DNA of 64,000 nucleotides from Tanytarsus gracilentus (lineage: Eukaryota; Arthropoda; Insecta; Diptera; Chironomidae). The stretch spans positions 2,976,001-3,040,000 of the forward strand of contig JAXRKN010000039.1 of NCBI GenBank assembly GCA_038502055.1, given 5' to 3'. The position numbers and the translations under genes are program-made. The notes beneath the pieces were generated by a model. That model saw only the letters and a program-made list of their open reading frames with translations. It was not told where the DNA came from and did not search any database. This document shows positions 11,780 through 23,850 of the stretch, in pieces. How positions within the stretch are numbered: the first letter of the stretch is position 1; the number at the start of each line of letters is the position of its first letter.

Positions 11780-12302
11780 TCATTCCTTTTTAATTGGCTT
11801 TATGCCCGCAATTGACTCGTATTCTTTATCATAACGAGGAAATTCAGCTTTGCCATCTTCTTTTCGCGTCTTAAGAGATGCGTGATCCAGAACTTGCTGA
11901 CCCGTGCCAAATTTCTCATCCAAAAGCGCTGCATTGTGTTTCTTCATCTCAATTATCGCAAGATTTCTCTTAATCTCTTCTTGAGTTGGTGGCTGCTTTC
12001 TGAATGTTAAATAAACTGTTTTTGAGCCATTAATGAAAATATATTTTTAAGTACCTTCTTCCTCGCAACCAGGACTCCCATTCTGATGAAAGTTCATGTC
12101 CATGATCTTCTGGATCATTAATGTCTCTCTTTCCCGGCGGAACAAACCATCTCGCTTTCCTTTGTCCTGTCTTATTGATTTCATAAAATTTATTTCCTAA
12201 ATAATCTTCGCCTATTAAATCTCCTTTAATTTGCCGTGGACGGAAGGAGTTGATGAAATTTTGAAAGATGATTTTGAAAAGGGGACGACCATCGCGTGCC
12301 AT
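11780..12302 (-). CDS. NDUFAF2: NDUFAF2 (mimitin/B17.2L), complex I assembly factor
   Basis: There are two exons, 12302-12055 and 11999-11780, giving 155 aa; the human protein is 169 aa. NDUFAF2 is a mitochondrial matrix chaperone for late complex I assembly and a paralogue of subunit NDUFA12. Diagnostic pieces are DLIGEDYLGNKFYE, RWFVPPGKRD, then SSEWESWLRGRR and, across the splice, RKQPPTQEEI. The intron is 55 nt. The C-terminal part is charged and probably flexible. The gene ends tail-to-tail with the rhodanese gene about 130 bp away. NDUFAF7, a second complex I assembly factor, lies 3 kb upstream of it on the other strand; I read this as coincidence. Confidence 0.9.
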
Positions 12303-12591
12303 CCTTTAGAAATTCTAGAAAAACTTTTTTAAATTTTGAGAAAAGTTTTGTTTTGATTCGACCGAGACTTTCGAACAACAGTTGCGCGTGAAAAAAATGT
12401 TGCGTGACATAAAATTTATCGAGTTCATTGTCGAGCGCCCGCGAAGGACTCTTTAATTTTAGATTAATGTTTGTTAAAGCTTCTCATGGCTAGTAAAAGA
12501 ATTCGGATTTCCACAATTTAAATTTTTTTATTATCTGTTAAAATTTAAATGTGAAATTTTTTCAGTTTTTTTCCTCTCATTTAGCGGATTT

Positions 12592-13215
<624 letters not shown>

Positions 13216-13355
13216 TGTGAGTTTATTTAACTAAATATTTCGAAAAAATTACTAAATTTCAACTTGAATTTTGTTTCGCTTTTTATGGCAAAAGTTTCGA
13301 TTGATTGCAAAAATATCGTAGTAAAAGCGCTTTTATGGCAAACTATGTCGCACGA

Positions 13356-14905
13356 CCAAGGGGTTTTTCGATTTATTTATTGATTGATTTGATTGATTGA
13401 TGACTGAGAGGTAGCGCGTTGGAGTTACCAAGGAGACGCAAACCATGCAGAACTCTTAAGATTTCTCTTAAGAATAGAGTATAAATACCCCTTTTTTCCC
13501 CCTCAACAGCAGGCGTCCCCGCGGGAATCGCCCACCTCGGGAGCTGCAACACACGTCTTGAAAAAGACGCACTAGCGATCGAATTACCCCTCTCAGAGTT
13601 TTAATGTTAGTCGTCATGGAACGTCAAGCGGAATTTCCCAATCAAGACGCCGTAATCCATGACGTAATAAATTTTCATTATGAACAGTCTTGTGATCACT
13701 CATAGAGTGTTTCCAACTAATCACAATTATGGGTTAGTTAACTAAACCTTACGGTTGCAGTTATAAAATAAATAAATCAAAGGTGGTTTCGACGGCATTT
13801 TATAAAAGTTACCGCCACTACAACCTTCCTCAGCCCTGACAAGCTGTTAGGAACTGGCCCACCCACAATACAAAACAAACAAACATATAACATAAATTTA
13901 TAAAGTACAAAGTCAAACCAATTGTATAAAAGTTTGGTTTATCATCTACCTTCCTCCATCTAATCTAGTTGATTAGAATGGGATGTACAGGTCATTCAAC
14001 TTTCGTCCGTAAGTACTCACTGCTTCCTTCCTCAACTGGTCACTAAGATTAACAGTTGGTTTTGTTGGATACCAACGAATACGAGATCAAAATGTCATTA
14101 ACTTGATAAAAATTATAACATAAAGAATAAAAATAACATTTATGTAAAACCCCATATTTCCCCTGTAAGTTAAATAAAATTTTCTATCAACTCTTTGACT
14201 GAATCCACGTTTCTTTTATTCAAAAAAAACTCAAAAATCTAACTTTTATAAAAAACCATCCCAATGCGCTTATTTTCCCCTGGTGAGGTTAATTAAGTTT
14301 TCAACTCTCTGACTTAAGCTTTTCTTCCTCTATTAAAAGCAACTAAAAATTCATTTTTGCGAAAACCATCCAAATGCGCTTGTTTCCCCCTGTTTAAGTT
14401 AATTAAATTTTCTCTATCAACTATCTGACTGAATCCCTGTCTCGATTCAAAACAACTCAAAAATATAATTTTCTACAAAAAAACTATCCAAATGCGCTTA
14501 TTTCCCCCTGGTTAAGTTAATTATATTTTCTCTATCAATTCTTTAACTGAATGATTCAAAAAAAAAAATTAAAAAATAAAAATCTTCATGATACTGATGA
14601 AGATAATATTTGGAGAGAGTTACTCTCCGAAGTGAGAATGAGCGAGAGAGAAAAAAAAAATATGAAAAGTGAAATTTTAAGAATTTAATTTAATCACTCA
14701 TTTTCACTTCCTTACGCAATAAATCGATGAAACTTGATGTTGTAGTTGAAGATGGAACACTTATAAACACTTTTAAAATAAATTAACGATGAGAAACACA
14801 CAAAAAACTGGTTAAAATAATATTTATTTGACGAGTGTTAAAATCGCGATGGTGTTCGGACTACTGTCCGGATAAAACTCCAAGGGGTTTTTCGATTTAT
14901 TTATT
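13356..14905 (-). mobile_element. Probable non-LTR retrotransposon-derived insertion, no ORF
   Basis: A perfect 26-bp direct repeat (13356-13381 and 14880-14905, starting CCAAGGGGTTTTTCG) brackets about 1.5 kb. On the minus strand the segment ends in a run of ATCA-type repeats (13382-13402) abutting one copy of the direct repeat. That arrangement, a long target-site duplication plus a simple-repeat 3' tail, is typical of target-primed LINE or SINE insertions. The other end begins with a small hairpin (CGGAC-AGTA-GTCCG, about 14858-14871). I find no reverse transcriptase, so this would be a non-autonomous or internally deleted copy. It lies between Roc1a and NDUFAF7, in their shared upstream DNA. 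Confidence 0.55.
14146..14560. repeat. Four diverged tandem repeats of about 110-118 bp
   Basis: Each unit contains an AACCATCC-AATGCGCTT-TTTCCCC block followed by AAGTTAATTAAATTTTC and CAACTCTCTGACTGAATC. Units begin near 14146, 14253, 14363 and 14481. The last is incomplete. The array lies inside the segment bounded by the 26-bp direct repeat. Confidence 0.75.
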
Positions 14906-15127
14906 TTTATTAATTAAAAATTCACTGCACTCTCATTTATGAACATGAATTTTCATCATTCTCTTATTAATTTGCCTAACAAAAACCGATTTTCCGATCT
15001 TTAGCCAGAAAATTAAAAGTTTATTCGGTGTGTGAAAAACCCCTCGTTCACAACTTTTTTAAAAAATAAAAACATTTGTTTGTAAACAACAGCTGATGCT
15101 AAGAAAATAAATTTTATCTAATTAATA

Positions 15128-16536
15128 ATGTTTTCTCGAGTTTTAAGAAGTAATTTAGCGTTTAATTTGTCTAGAAGTTATTCTTACAAACCCATTAAGA
15201 GACCTACATTAAATACATTGTCTAACAATCCTTATGTGGCGAAGAAAATGAAGGAATATGATTTGGAAAAAGTACTGAGAAAACAAATTGAAGTTTCGGG
15301 ACCGATAACAGGTGAATTAACACTTAAAATAATATTTTAACAATTAATAAAATCTTTAATCTTTTAGTTGCATCTTATATGAAGGAAGTTCTCACAAATC
15401 CATCGAGCGGATATTACATGTCTCGCGATGTCTTCGGCCAGCACGGAGATTTCATTACGTCGCCAGAAATCAGTCAAATCTTTGGAGAACTAATAGCGGC
15501 TTGGTGCTTAACGGAATACCAGAAAATAGGCTCACCGAAGCCACTTCAGCTGGTCGAGTTAGGTCCCGGTCGAGGAACTTTAATTCATGATATTCTTCGT
15601 GTTTGTAGTCGACTCAATATTGTTCCCAAAGACGCACTGTCAATTCATTTTGTAGAGCTTAGTCCATATTTGAGTAAAATGCAAGCCCAAAAGCTGTGCT
15701 ACACTTCGACAGAATTTGAGAATCAAAGCAATTTGCCATTTTATCGCATTGGTGAAACTGTTACAGGCATCAAGTGTCACTGGTATCATAGAATCGAGGA
15801 TGTACCGAACGAATTTTCAATAATTCTTGCTCACGAATTTTTCGATGCATTGCCAATTCACAAGCTTCAGAAAGATGGAAATATTTGGAAGGAGGTGTTG
15901 ATTGATAACGATCCATCGGAAGTCAATAAATTAAGATTTGTAATCTCGAGAAATGAAACGCCAATTTCTAAGCTTTATGGTTCATTAAGACCGGACGAAA
16001 GGAGAAATCATGTAGAAATTAGCCCAGAATCAGATACAATTGTTAGGCACATTGCCGAAAGACTCGAAGAGTTTGGAGGCTTCGGATTAATCATGGATTA
16101 CGGTCATGTGGGAGAGAAAGAAGATACTTTTAGGGTAATTAGAATTAACACTTTGAATTTCATAAAATTAACTGAATAAATTAATCAATTTTAGGCTTTT
16201 AGAAAGCACAAACTTCACGATCCACTTGTAGAGCCAGGAACGGCTGATTTGACAGCGGATGTAAACTTTTCAGATGTCAAAAGAATTTTGGAAGCTGACG
16301 ATCGGCTCATTACTTTTGGGCCAGTCGAGCAAGGACAATTTCTCCTATCAATGGAAGCTGAAACTCGCTTAAAATTCCTGCTAGAGAATTGTGATGAGAG
16401 CATGAAGGAAAGTCTCACATCAGGACTCGATATGTTAATTAATCCCGAAAAAATGGGTTCAAGGTTTAAATTTCTCAGCATGTTCCCATCCGTCCTTAAA
16501 GATCATTTATCAAAATTCCCTGTGGCAGGATTTTAA
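15128..16536 (+). CDS. NDUFAF7: NDUFAF7/MidA, protein arginine methyltransferase for complex I assembly
   Basis: There are three exons, 15128-15311, 15368-16134 and 16195-16536, giving 430 aa (human 441). NDUFAF7 symmetrically dimethylates an Arg of NDUFS2 early in complex I assembly in the matrix. The N-terminus (MFSRVLRSNLAFNLSRSYSY) is a mitochondrial presequence. The family signature follows: SGYYMSRDVFGQHGDFITSP, GELIAAWC, and the S-adenosylmethionine-binding motif VELGPGRGTL (about 124-133). Later blocks are ANEFFD-like AHEFFDALP and LIMDYGH. Length and order match the family with no breaks. Its end lies about 85 bp from the convergent GCC1 gene. Confidence 0.95.
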
Positions 16537-16621
16537 ATAAAACAAATCTAATTTTCCTGGTGAACTAGAATAAAATGTGATTTATTTTCTCTACTATTTA
16601 ATGAATTATTTCAAACGAAAA

Positions 16622-18592
16622 TCATTTCTTTTTGCCAAAGTAATTGTTCACCAAAGTCATTTCGGATTCATCAAATTTTAGCACTGCAGCAATTGCATTC
16701 AACATTTTTCTCTTAGCAATTGTATCCGCTGTTGTTAGATAGCTGATAGTGACGTTCTTTAGATACTCAAGATTCGCACCCTCCCTCGACTTCATCTTTT
16801 CGAGGAAATAAACTTTCTGCTCTAAATTTCCAATTTTCTCGTCGAGGTCTTCTTGAATCATAATTTTCTCCTTTAGAGTCTGTCTAATTAACTCGTCACA
16901 TTCACGTTTCGCTTTTCTTAAAGCAGTTAATTCAATGTCTTTGCGAGCGAGTTCATTGGAGTAGAAAATCATGTATGTTTCGGGTATGTTTGGTGTGGGA
17001 CTCGAAGGATGATTTAAAATCATTCCAAGATGCTGATGCGATGAACTTGTTTTTCTAAATAAATAATTATGCTACTTAAAAAAAGAGATTTATGATTTAA
17101 AAAAAATAGTTTTACCTATTTGCTCCCTCACTCGATTGCCCGTCATCTTCTAGAAAACCTTCCGACATCTTTTTAGGAATAAAAAGTTCATATGAGGTTT
17201 TTAACGTTCTGATTTCATTTTCTTTCTCTTCGAGCAGCAACAAAGATCTTTCTCTCTGTCTCTGTAGCTGTTGCTCGAGCTGTGACATTTTATTTCGATA
17301 GTCAATTTCGAGTGAATTAATTTGCTCACGACACTTATTTCTCTCCGCTCTAAGCTCATTATTGAGACTAATTGATTTGTTGCGAATTTCTGTCTCATAT
17401 TCGTCAATGTTCCTATTAAGGACAATTACTTTCTCTTGGAGCGTTCTTAAATGTTGATCTTGATTTGTAAGGGTATTTTTCAAAATTTCATTTTCAGCTT
17501 TGTGCTTATCATCCTCGTTCTTTAATAAAGAATACTTTTCAAAACTAACATCGTCGGACGTTGAAGTCGTATAAGACAGTATGCTCGATAGATCTATTGG
17601 AATGTCCATTTTTGAACTCTCATAAATTAAGATTTGCTTCAAGCGACCGATCTCCTCAACGATGTGATTAATGTTAAAATACTTTCTCGACATTTGATCA
17701 CTTCCCGACTCATGCCGTTCCTCAGAATTTTTATTAAGTTGGGATATTTTATCTTTAAGATTGGAAATGCTTTTTTGATCGGACTCACGCAGCTGATGGT
17801 AGTGTGCAACACTATTCGATAAATCAGATAATCTCTGCTCTAAGCTTTGAACTCTCTCCTCATGCAGAACAATCATTTTTTTGTTTCTCTCATTCGCCTC
17901 GTTTGACTTTTGCTTTTCCAATTGTAAACTTGTGATGTGTTGTTGCTTGAGATTTTCCATCTCCTGTTGGAGTTCAAGAAAGGCACTCTCCATTTTATTT
18001 CCATTTTCGTGCGATCTTAATTTCTTTTTAAGCTCTAAAATTTCTTGATTTAATGAAGCGATGACTTTGTCGCTATTTGAAGTCTGAGCGAACTGTGTTT
18101 TAAGCTGGTTAAGCTGTGTCTCTAAATTCTCCTTTAAATGTCTTTCATCATTCATTACCCTATCGAGATTTGCGAGCTTTGCCTTGTAGTGTTCATGAAT
18201 GTCCCTAATTTCTTTCTCTTTTGACGACAATTCTTGACGCAAAAGCTTTTTATCGGTCAAGAAAGAAGCTTCCATTTTATTCTTCTCAGCACTTAACGTT
18301 TTAATGGAGTTCATTAGAACTGAAATTTGTTCCACTGGATCTGAACTTTCATTTTCACTTTTTTCCGTATCGATGCTTTCCTCTTTAGGTTTCTTCGTAC
18401 TTAGTGCCGCATCCAGTGCCTCTTTTTCCGCGAGCAAACTTTTATATGCAGTCACAACATCTTCAAAAAGTTTTTTTTAAATAAAATTTTCCACTAATTA
18501 AATTAAAAGTTTTAACACTTACCTTTTAATCTTGTTTGATAGCGAGCAATTTGCTCTTTCTGTGCTTGAATCAATGAGTCCTTATCGTTCAT
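16622..18592 (-). CDS. GCC1: GCC1/GCC88, trans-Golgi GRIP-domain golgin
   Basis: There are three exons, 18592-18523, 18460-17116 and 17054-16622, giving 615 aa (human GCC1 775). GCC88 is a peripheral trans-Golgi tether that binds Arl1-GTP through its GRIP domain and captures endosome-derived vesicles. The N-terminus carries the LKDVVTAYKSLLAEKEAL block shared with vertebrate GCC1. The middle is a long coiled coil (about 60-480) including KMEASFLTDKKLL, also shared. The GRIP domain (about 560-610) begins EGANLEYLKN with the conserved Tyr at about 569 and ends KFDESEMTLV. It is shorter than the human protein in the linkers. A 916-bp repeat-bearing insertion lies just upstream. Confidence 0.93.
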
Positions 18593-19008
18593 GATTAATT
18601 AATTGATTGATTCAATTAGCATCGATTAAAAATTAAAATTATTTTTTTTACAAATTTTGAAACGTAAACAAATATCCCAGTAAGTACTTGCTATAAAAAT
18701 TAATAATTGTTTATTTAAGCTTCGCAAACTCAATATTTTTATCGGATAATATAAAAACGAATTAATAAAAATGATTCTCAATTCAAATACAATTTTAAAT
18801 ATTTTAACCGTTTAATTTATTATAGCTCCGCTATATATTAATTTTGGATTTTTCCAAAACCAGTTTTCGGCCCCTAGTGCCAAGACATTACATTGTGCAA
18901 TATCAAAACATATACTTAAATGATAGGCCTAGTCAAACCCTACAAACTGGCGAAAACAGATTTGAAATCGGTTGCTCCTACGAGAAGTTAGAGCCATTTA
19001 AGTCATCT

Positions 19009-19058
19009 TACTTTCTTACTTTCTCACTTTCTCACTTTCTCACTTTCTCACTTTCTTA
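19009..19058. repeat. Microsatellite, period 8 (CTTTCTCA)
   Basis: About six copies of ACTTTCTC or ACTTTCTT run in direct tandem without interruption. It is part of the larger insertion between GCC1 and IDE. Confidence 0.9.
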
Positions 19059-19231
19059 CGATCTTAGTGAACGCCGTATCTCAAGAACGGCTGGTCGGAT
19101 TTGACTCGGGTTTGTGGCTAAAGATCGGGTTTTGGTTCTAGTTGTGCAAGAAGTATTTAGTTTTGAGGTACGACCCTCCAAGGACCGTCCCTGAGTGCAA
19201 AAATGTCCTTTTTCATACAAATTTCCTGTTA

Positions 19232-19708
19232 TATGGCTTCATGTATGTCGTTGAACTCGTTTTTGCATCAGAAATCGATTGACATTGATGATTTTTGAGG
19301 AATGTCCATCATGGCCGGCCAGGAGTGCCACTAATGTCCATTTTCCAGAACTATGGCTTCATGTATGTCGTTGAACTCGTCATTGCATCAGGAATCGATT
19401 GACATTGACGATTTTTGAAGAATGTCCGTCATGGCCGGCCAGGAGTGCCACTAATGTCCATTTTCCAGAACTATGGCTTCATGTATGTCGTTGAACTCGT
19501 CATTGCATAAGGAATCGATTGGCATTGATGATTTTTGAGGAATGTCCATCATGGTCGGCCAGGAGTGCTACTAATGTCCATTTTTCAGAACTATGGCTTC
19601 ATGTATGTCGTTGAACTCGTCATTGCATCAGGAATCGATTGACACTGACGATTTTTGAGGAATGTCCATCATGGTCGGTCAGGAGTGCCACTAATGCCCA
19701 TTGCAACG
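19232..19708. repeat. Four 120-bp tandem repeats
   Basis: TATGGCTTCATGTATGTCGT recurs at 19232, 19352, 19472 and 19592, exactly 120 bp apart. Units differ by scattered substitutions and there are no indels between full units. Each contains GAACTCGTCATTGCATCAGG and GTCGGCCAGGAGTGC-like blocks. The regular spacing and low divergence point to recent amplification. Confidence 0.92.
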
Positions 19709-19896
19709 GAGTAGGGTACTAATCTATGCGGAGCTATTGGAAATGGCAACGCCGTTTGCAGACCCATCTTGTTTGAATTTCAAAATTATCGCCTGCGTGT
19801 CGAGTTTCGAGACTCCACTGTACAACAAAAATAATATTTTCACAAGGAACAATTTTCAATTTTCTCCCATCATTTTCACGCAATCCTCGCTGTTTA

Positions 19897-22800
19897 ATGT
19901 ATATTTCTTGTAGATTAACGTGTAGAGTTATAGACAGTCAATTGAAGAAGTAAGTTTTATTTCGCCATTTTCATTGAAATTGGAAAATATTTTTTTACTC
20001 ATTTTTCACTTTATTAATTTACAGAAATTACTTGTTTTTTCGTAATACGCGATTAATTTCGTCATCTAATCAACTTAATAAAGGCACACCGATGAAAAGT
20101 GTGGATTCGACAAAATTCAGTGTGAACAGTATGTCATCCGCTGGATCTCTCGCGAGCCTTCAAAATAGTGAAGTGTCAAGGTTTGACGTGGTAAAGAGCA
20201 AAGATGACACTCGTCTTTATCGTGGATTAAAGCTCGAAAATGGAATGAAAGTTATTTTAGCGTCTGATCCAACAACCGATAAAAGTGCGTGCTGTATTTG
20301 CTGTGAAGTTGGCCACATGAGTGATCCACTGCCAGGTCTCGCTCACTTTGTCGAGCACATGCTCTTTTTGGGGACTCAAAAATATCCCAATGAAAATGAA
20401 TACAGCAGTTTCCTGAGCAAAAATAATGGCTCATCGAATGCCGCCACATATCCGGATTTAACAAAATACTATTTTGATGTGGTGCCAGAAAAGCTCCCCC
20501 AAGCGCTCGATAGATTTTCGCAATTTTTTATCTCGCCTCTGTTTACTGAAAGTGCCACGCTACGTGAAATTAATGCTGTGCATAGTGAACATGAAAAAAA
20601 CTTAGCATCAGATGTATGGAGAATCCGACAAGTTCAAAAATCGCTAGCTAATCCTGAGCATCCGTTCTCTAAATTTGGCACGGGTAATAAGGAAACACTC
20701 TTGGACATTCCGAAGAAAAATGGCATTGACACGCGAGCGGAGTTGATTAAATTTCACGACAAATGGTATTCGAGTAATATTATGACGCTGTCGATTTTGG
20801 GTCGCGAATCGCTCGATGAACTCGAAGAAATGACAATGAAATATTTCTCAAATATTGAGAATAAAAATGTCGAATTACCGCAGTGGAGCGATAAAGTTTT
20901 CCTCGAGGATCAACAACACACCAAACTCTATATTTTACCAATCAAGGACACTAGAAATTTGACGATATCCTTTCAAATACCCGACTATGATGAGCACTTT
21001 CGGAGTGGACCGGAACATTATATTAGCCACTTGGTTGGTCACGAGGGAAAAGGATCAATTTTATCGGAATTGAAATCGCGTGGATGGTGCAATAATTTAG
21101 TTGGTGGTGCAAGTTCATCGGCCAAGGGCTTTGGATTCTTCGAAATTACCGTTGATCTAACTGAGGAGGGCTTTGAACATAATGATGAGATTATTATGCT
21201 ACTTTTCCAATATCTAAATTTGCTTCGCGAATCTAAACCACAAAAGTGGATTTTTGATGAGTACAGCAAGCTTAATGAAATGCAATTTCGTTTCAAAGAC
21301 AAAGAGAACCCGATAAGCTTCGTATCGAACATAGTTCACCAGATGTTAATTTATCCCCTACCTGACTGTCTTTCGGCCAATTATATTTTAACTGAATGGA
21401 GACCTGACTTGATTGAAGACGTTCTCTCGAGATTGCATCCAGAAAACTGTCGAATTACAATTATTGGCCAAAAAATTGCCGATATATGTACGGAAACTGA
21501 GAAGTGGTACAAAACGAAATTTCATTCCGAAAAAATTGATAAGTCAACTATAGAAGAGTGGAAGAATTGTGGATTGAATGAAAAACTTCTATTGCCCGAA
21601 CCAAATCTCTTTATTCCCACCGATTTTTCGCTCCTTCCTCTCGACACAGAAGAACTAATTCATCCGATGATAATTCATGACACACCTCTTATTCGAGTAT
21701 GGCACAAGCAAGATAACGAATTTTTCAAACCTAAGATGTTTATTGGAGTGGACTTTAGCAATCCCATCGTTTACACAGATGCGCTCAACTGTAATTTAAC
21801 GCATCTTTTTGTGGCCCTTCTCAAGGACAGCATAAATGAGTTTCTCTATGCTGCAGAGCTTGCAGGATTAAAATTTAACATCAGCAACACAACGAATGGC
21901 ATTAGTATGCTCATAAGTGGATACTCAGACAAGCAAAGTAAATTTCTCGAGACAATTCTCGATAAAATTTTTAACTTCCAAGTGGACGAGAAGCGTTTTA
22001 ATATCATGTATGAAGCTTACATGCGAGGATTAAAGAATTTCAGTGCTGAACAGCCTTATCAGTTGGTAATTTATTATCTTGCGGTAATTTTAACGGAACA
22101 AGCATGGACAAAAAAGGAATTGATTGACGCCATGAGCTGTAAGATATTTGGATATGAATATGAATAGTTTTAATGAAATTTAAAATTTCAGTGGTGACTG
22201 TCGATCGAGTTAGAGATTTCACAAAAGACGTTTTATCTCGAATGCACGCCGAGTGCTTTGTGTACGGAAATGTTAATAAAGAAAAATCACTTCACATTTC
22301 GTCACTTATCGAAAATAAGCTAAAAATGACAAATGCATTTGTACTGCCTCAATTAAGTCGCCAATTACTACTTAAACGAGAATACAAATTAAATGAAGGT
22401 ACGAGATGAGTTTTTGATTAAAAATAAAATTAATTCATCATAATTTTAGGCGAGAGGTACTTGTACGAGTCACCGAATGAGTATCATAAAAGCAGTTGCT
22501 CTAGTCTTTATCTGCAATGTGGAGTGCAAGAGGATAATTCTAATGTGTTTCTCGATCTTGTCGCGCAAATTCTCTCAGAGCCATGCTACAATGTGTTGAG
22601 GTTTGTTAATTTAAATCTTAATAGTTTCAATAATTACATTAATTAATTTTTAGAACGCAAGACCAACTCGGATATATTGTGTTTAGTGGCGTACGACGAG
22701 CTAATGGCGCAAAAGGTCTTCGAATTATCGTTCAATCAGCAAAAGCACTCGACTATGTAGATCAAAGAATTGAAAAATTCTTGGAATCTATGATTGTACG

Positions 22801-23346
22801 TTTTATAAATTTTCTTCCACTTAATTGGAATTAAAAGTAATACATTTTTAGGGTGAAATGGAAAAAATGACCGACGATGAGTTTGAGAGACACAAGGAGG
22901 CTTTAAAGGCTAGTAAGCTCGAGAAGCCAAAGCGATTGTCTGTTCAGTATTCGCAGTACATCAACGAAATTGCCCTTCAGCAATATCATTTTGATCGGTC
23001 CGAGAAGGAAGTGGAAATTCTTTCGACAATCAGCAAAGATCAAGTTATTGAATATTACAAGGTTAAATTTTAAAATAACAATTATTCAAATGTGATAAAA
23101 TAATTTTCTTTAATTTAGCATTTTATCACACCGGACGCTCCCTCGAGGCAGTCTCTCTTAATTCACATTGTTTCGAGTCCCGAGAATGTGGAAAAGGTTG
23201 AAAACAATGAGGAGCAAGAAGCACAGCCGGAAAAAGAGTTCCAACTAATCTCGGATCTTGCCACATTCAAATCATCGAAGCAGCTTTACCCACTAGCAAA
23301 AAGTTACATAAATATCGCTCCAAAAGGCGCAAAGAGTAAATTGTAG
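19897..23346 (+). CDS. Ide: Insulin-degrading enzyme (M16A zinc metalloprotease)
   Basis: There are seven exons, 19897-19949, 20025-22138, 22192-22398, 22450-22600, 22654-22795, 22852-23061 and 23119-23346, giving 1034 aa (human 1019). IDE is a clamshell protease that degrades insulin-sized peptides. The inverted zinc motif is HFVEH (125-129), with Glu128 as the base and Glu206 (in HSEHEKN) as third ligand. GSSNA, the FRFKDKE block and the C-terminal [14 protein letters not shown] with its Arg and Tyr are all present. Vertebrate IDE has HFCEH, so the Cys is replaced by Val here. The first exon gives a basic N-terminus before an internal Met at 41 (base 20092), like the mitochondrial and cytosolic starts of human IDE. 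The last three residues are SKL, a canonical peroxisomal signal. Confidence 0.96.
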
Positions 23347-23850
23347 GAAAAAGTTTTAACTTTAAGCAACACTTGTGAAAATACTTTATGAAATTATGGG
23401 TGGTTGTAAAATTTTTCTCCCTTTTTAGCAACGAGATCTTAACAAAATAATTATATTTGACTCTAAATAAATTTGTTGAACTAACTGCTTAAAAAATAAA
23501 TTATTCTGTCAAGTTATTTTAATTAAACTTTTTTTTTATTTAGAACAGAAAAATAATTTTAGGATATAATTTTCTTTTAAAATATACGTTTTAATTTACA
23601 TCATCCCTAAAAATAATTTAGAAATGAATATTTTAGTCATATTTTTAGAATTCTCTTGGTGAAGCTAGGGATGTTTGTATCGCAATAGTCTTTGAAATCT
23701 CCAAGAGAATTTGTTCGTATGGTTAAAGAATTTTTACATGAAAATTTCAAGGACTATCTCAAGTGCTTTTAAGAGTGAATAAAAATTCAATTGATAATGG
23801 AAGTCAGTCGACACTTCCAAATGACATAAAAAAATAGAAATTATCGGAAT
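23347..23850. other. Convergent 3' spacer between IDE and CHMP2A
   Basis: The spacer is AT-rich and holds the 3' UTRs of both genes, with AATAAA-type signals near 23466 and 23495. The inverted pair AATTCTCTTGG (about 23649) and CCAAGAGAATT (about 23701) could form an 11-bp stem with a loop of about 40 nt. No coding sequence is seen. Confidence 0.5.

Larger units (their letters stand above)
18822..19737. mobile_element. 916-bp non-autonomous element with inverted ends and internal minisatellite
   Basis: The left end reads ATAGCTCCGCTATA. The right end, reverse-complemented, reads ATAGCTCCGCATAG, giving ten perfect bases of terminal inverted repeat. The interior holds a period-8 microsatellite (19009-19058) and four 120-bp tandem repeats (19232-19708). 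I see no transposase and no clear target-site duplication. It sits between GCC1 and IDE, head-to-head genes, so it lies in or next to their promoters. Confidence 0.5.

Noticed and set aside
20032..20034. TTG as the IDE start
   Set aside because: The upstream exon at 19897-19949 supplies an ATG that splices in frame, and another ATG lies at 20092.
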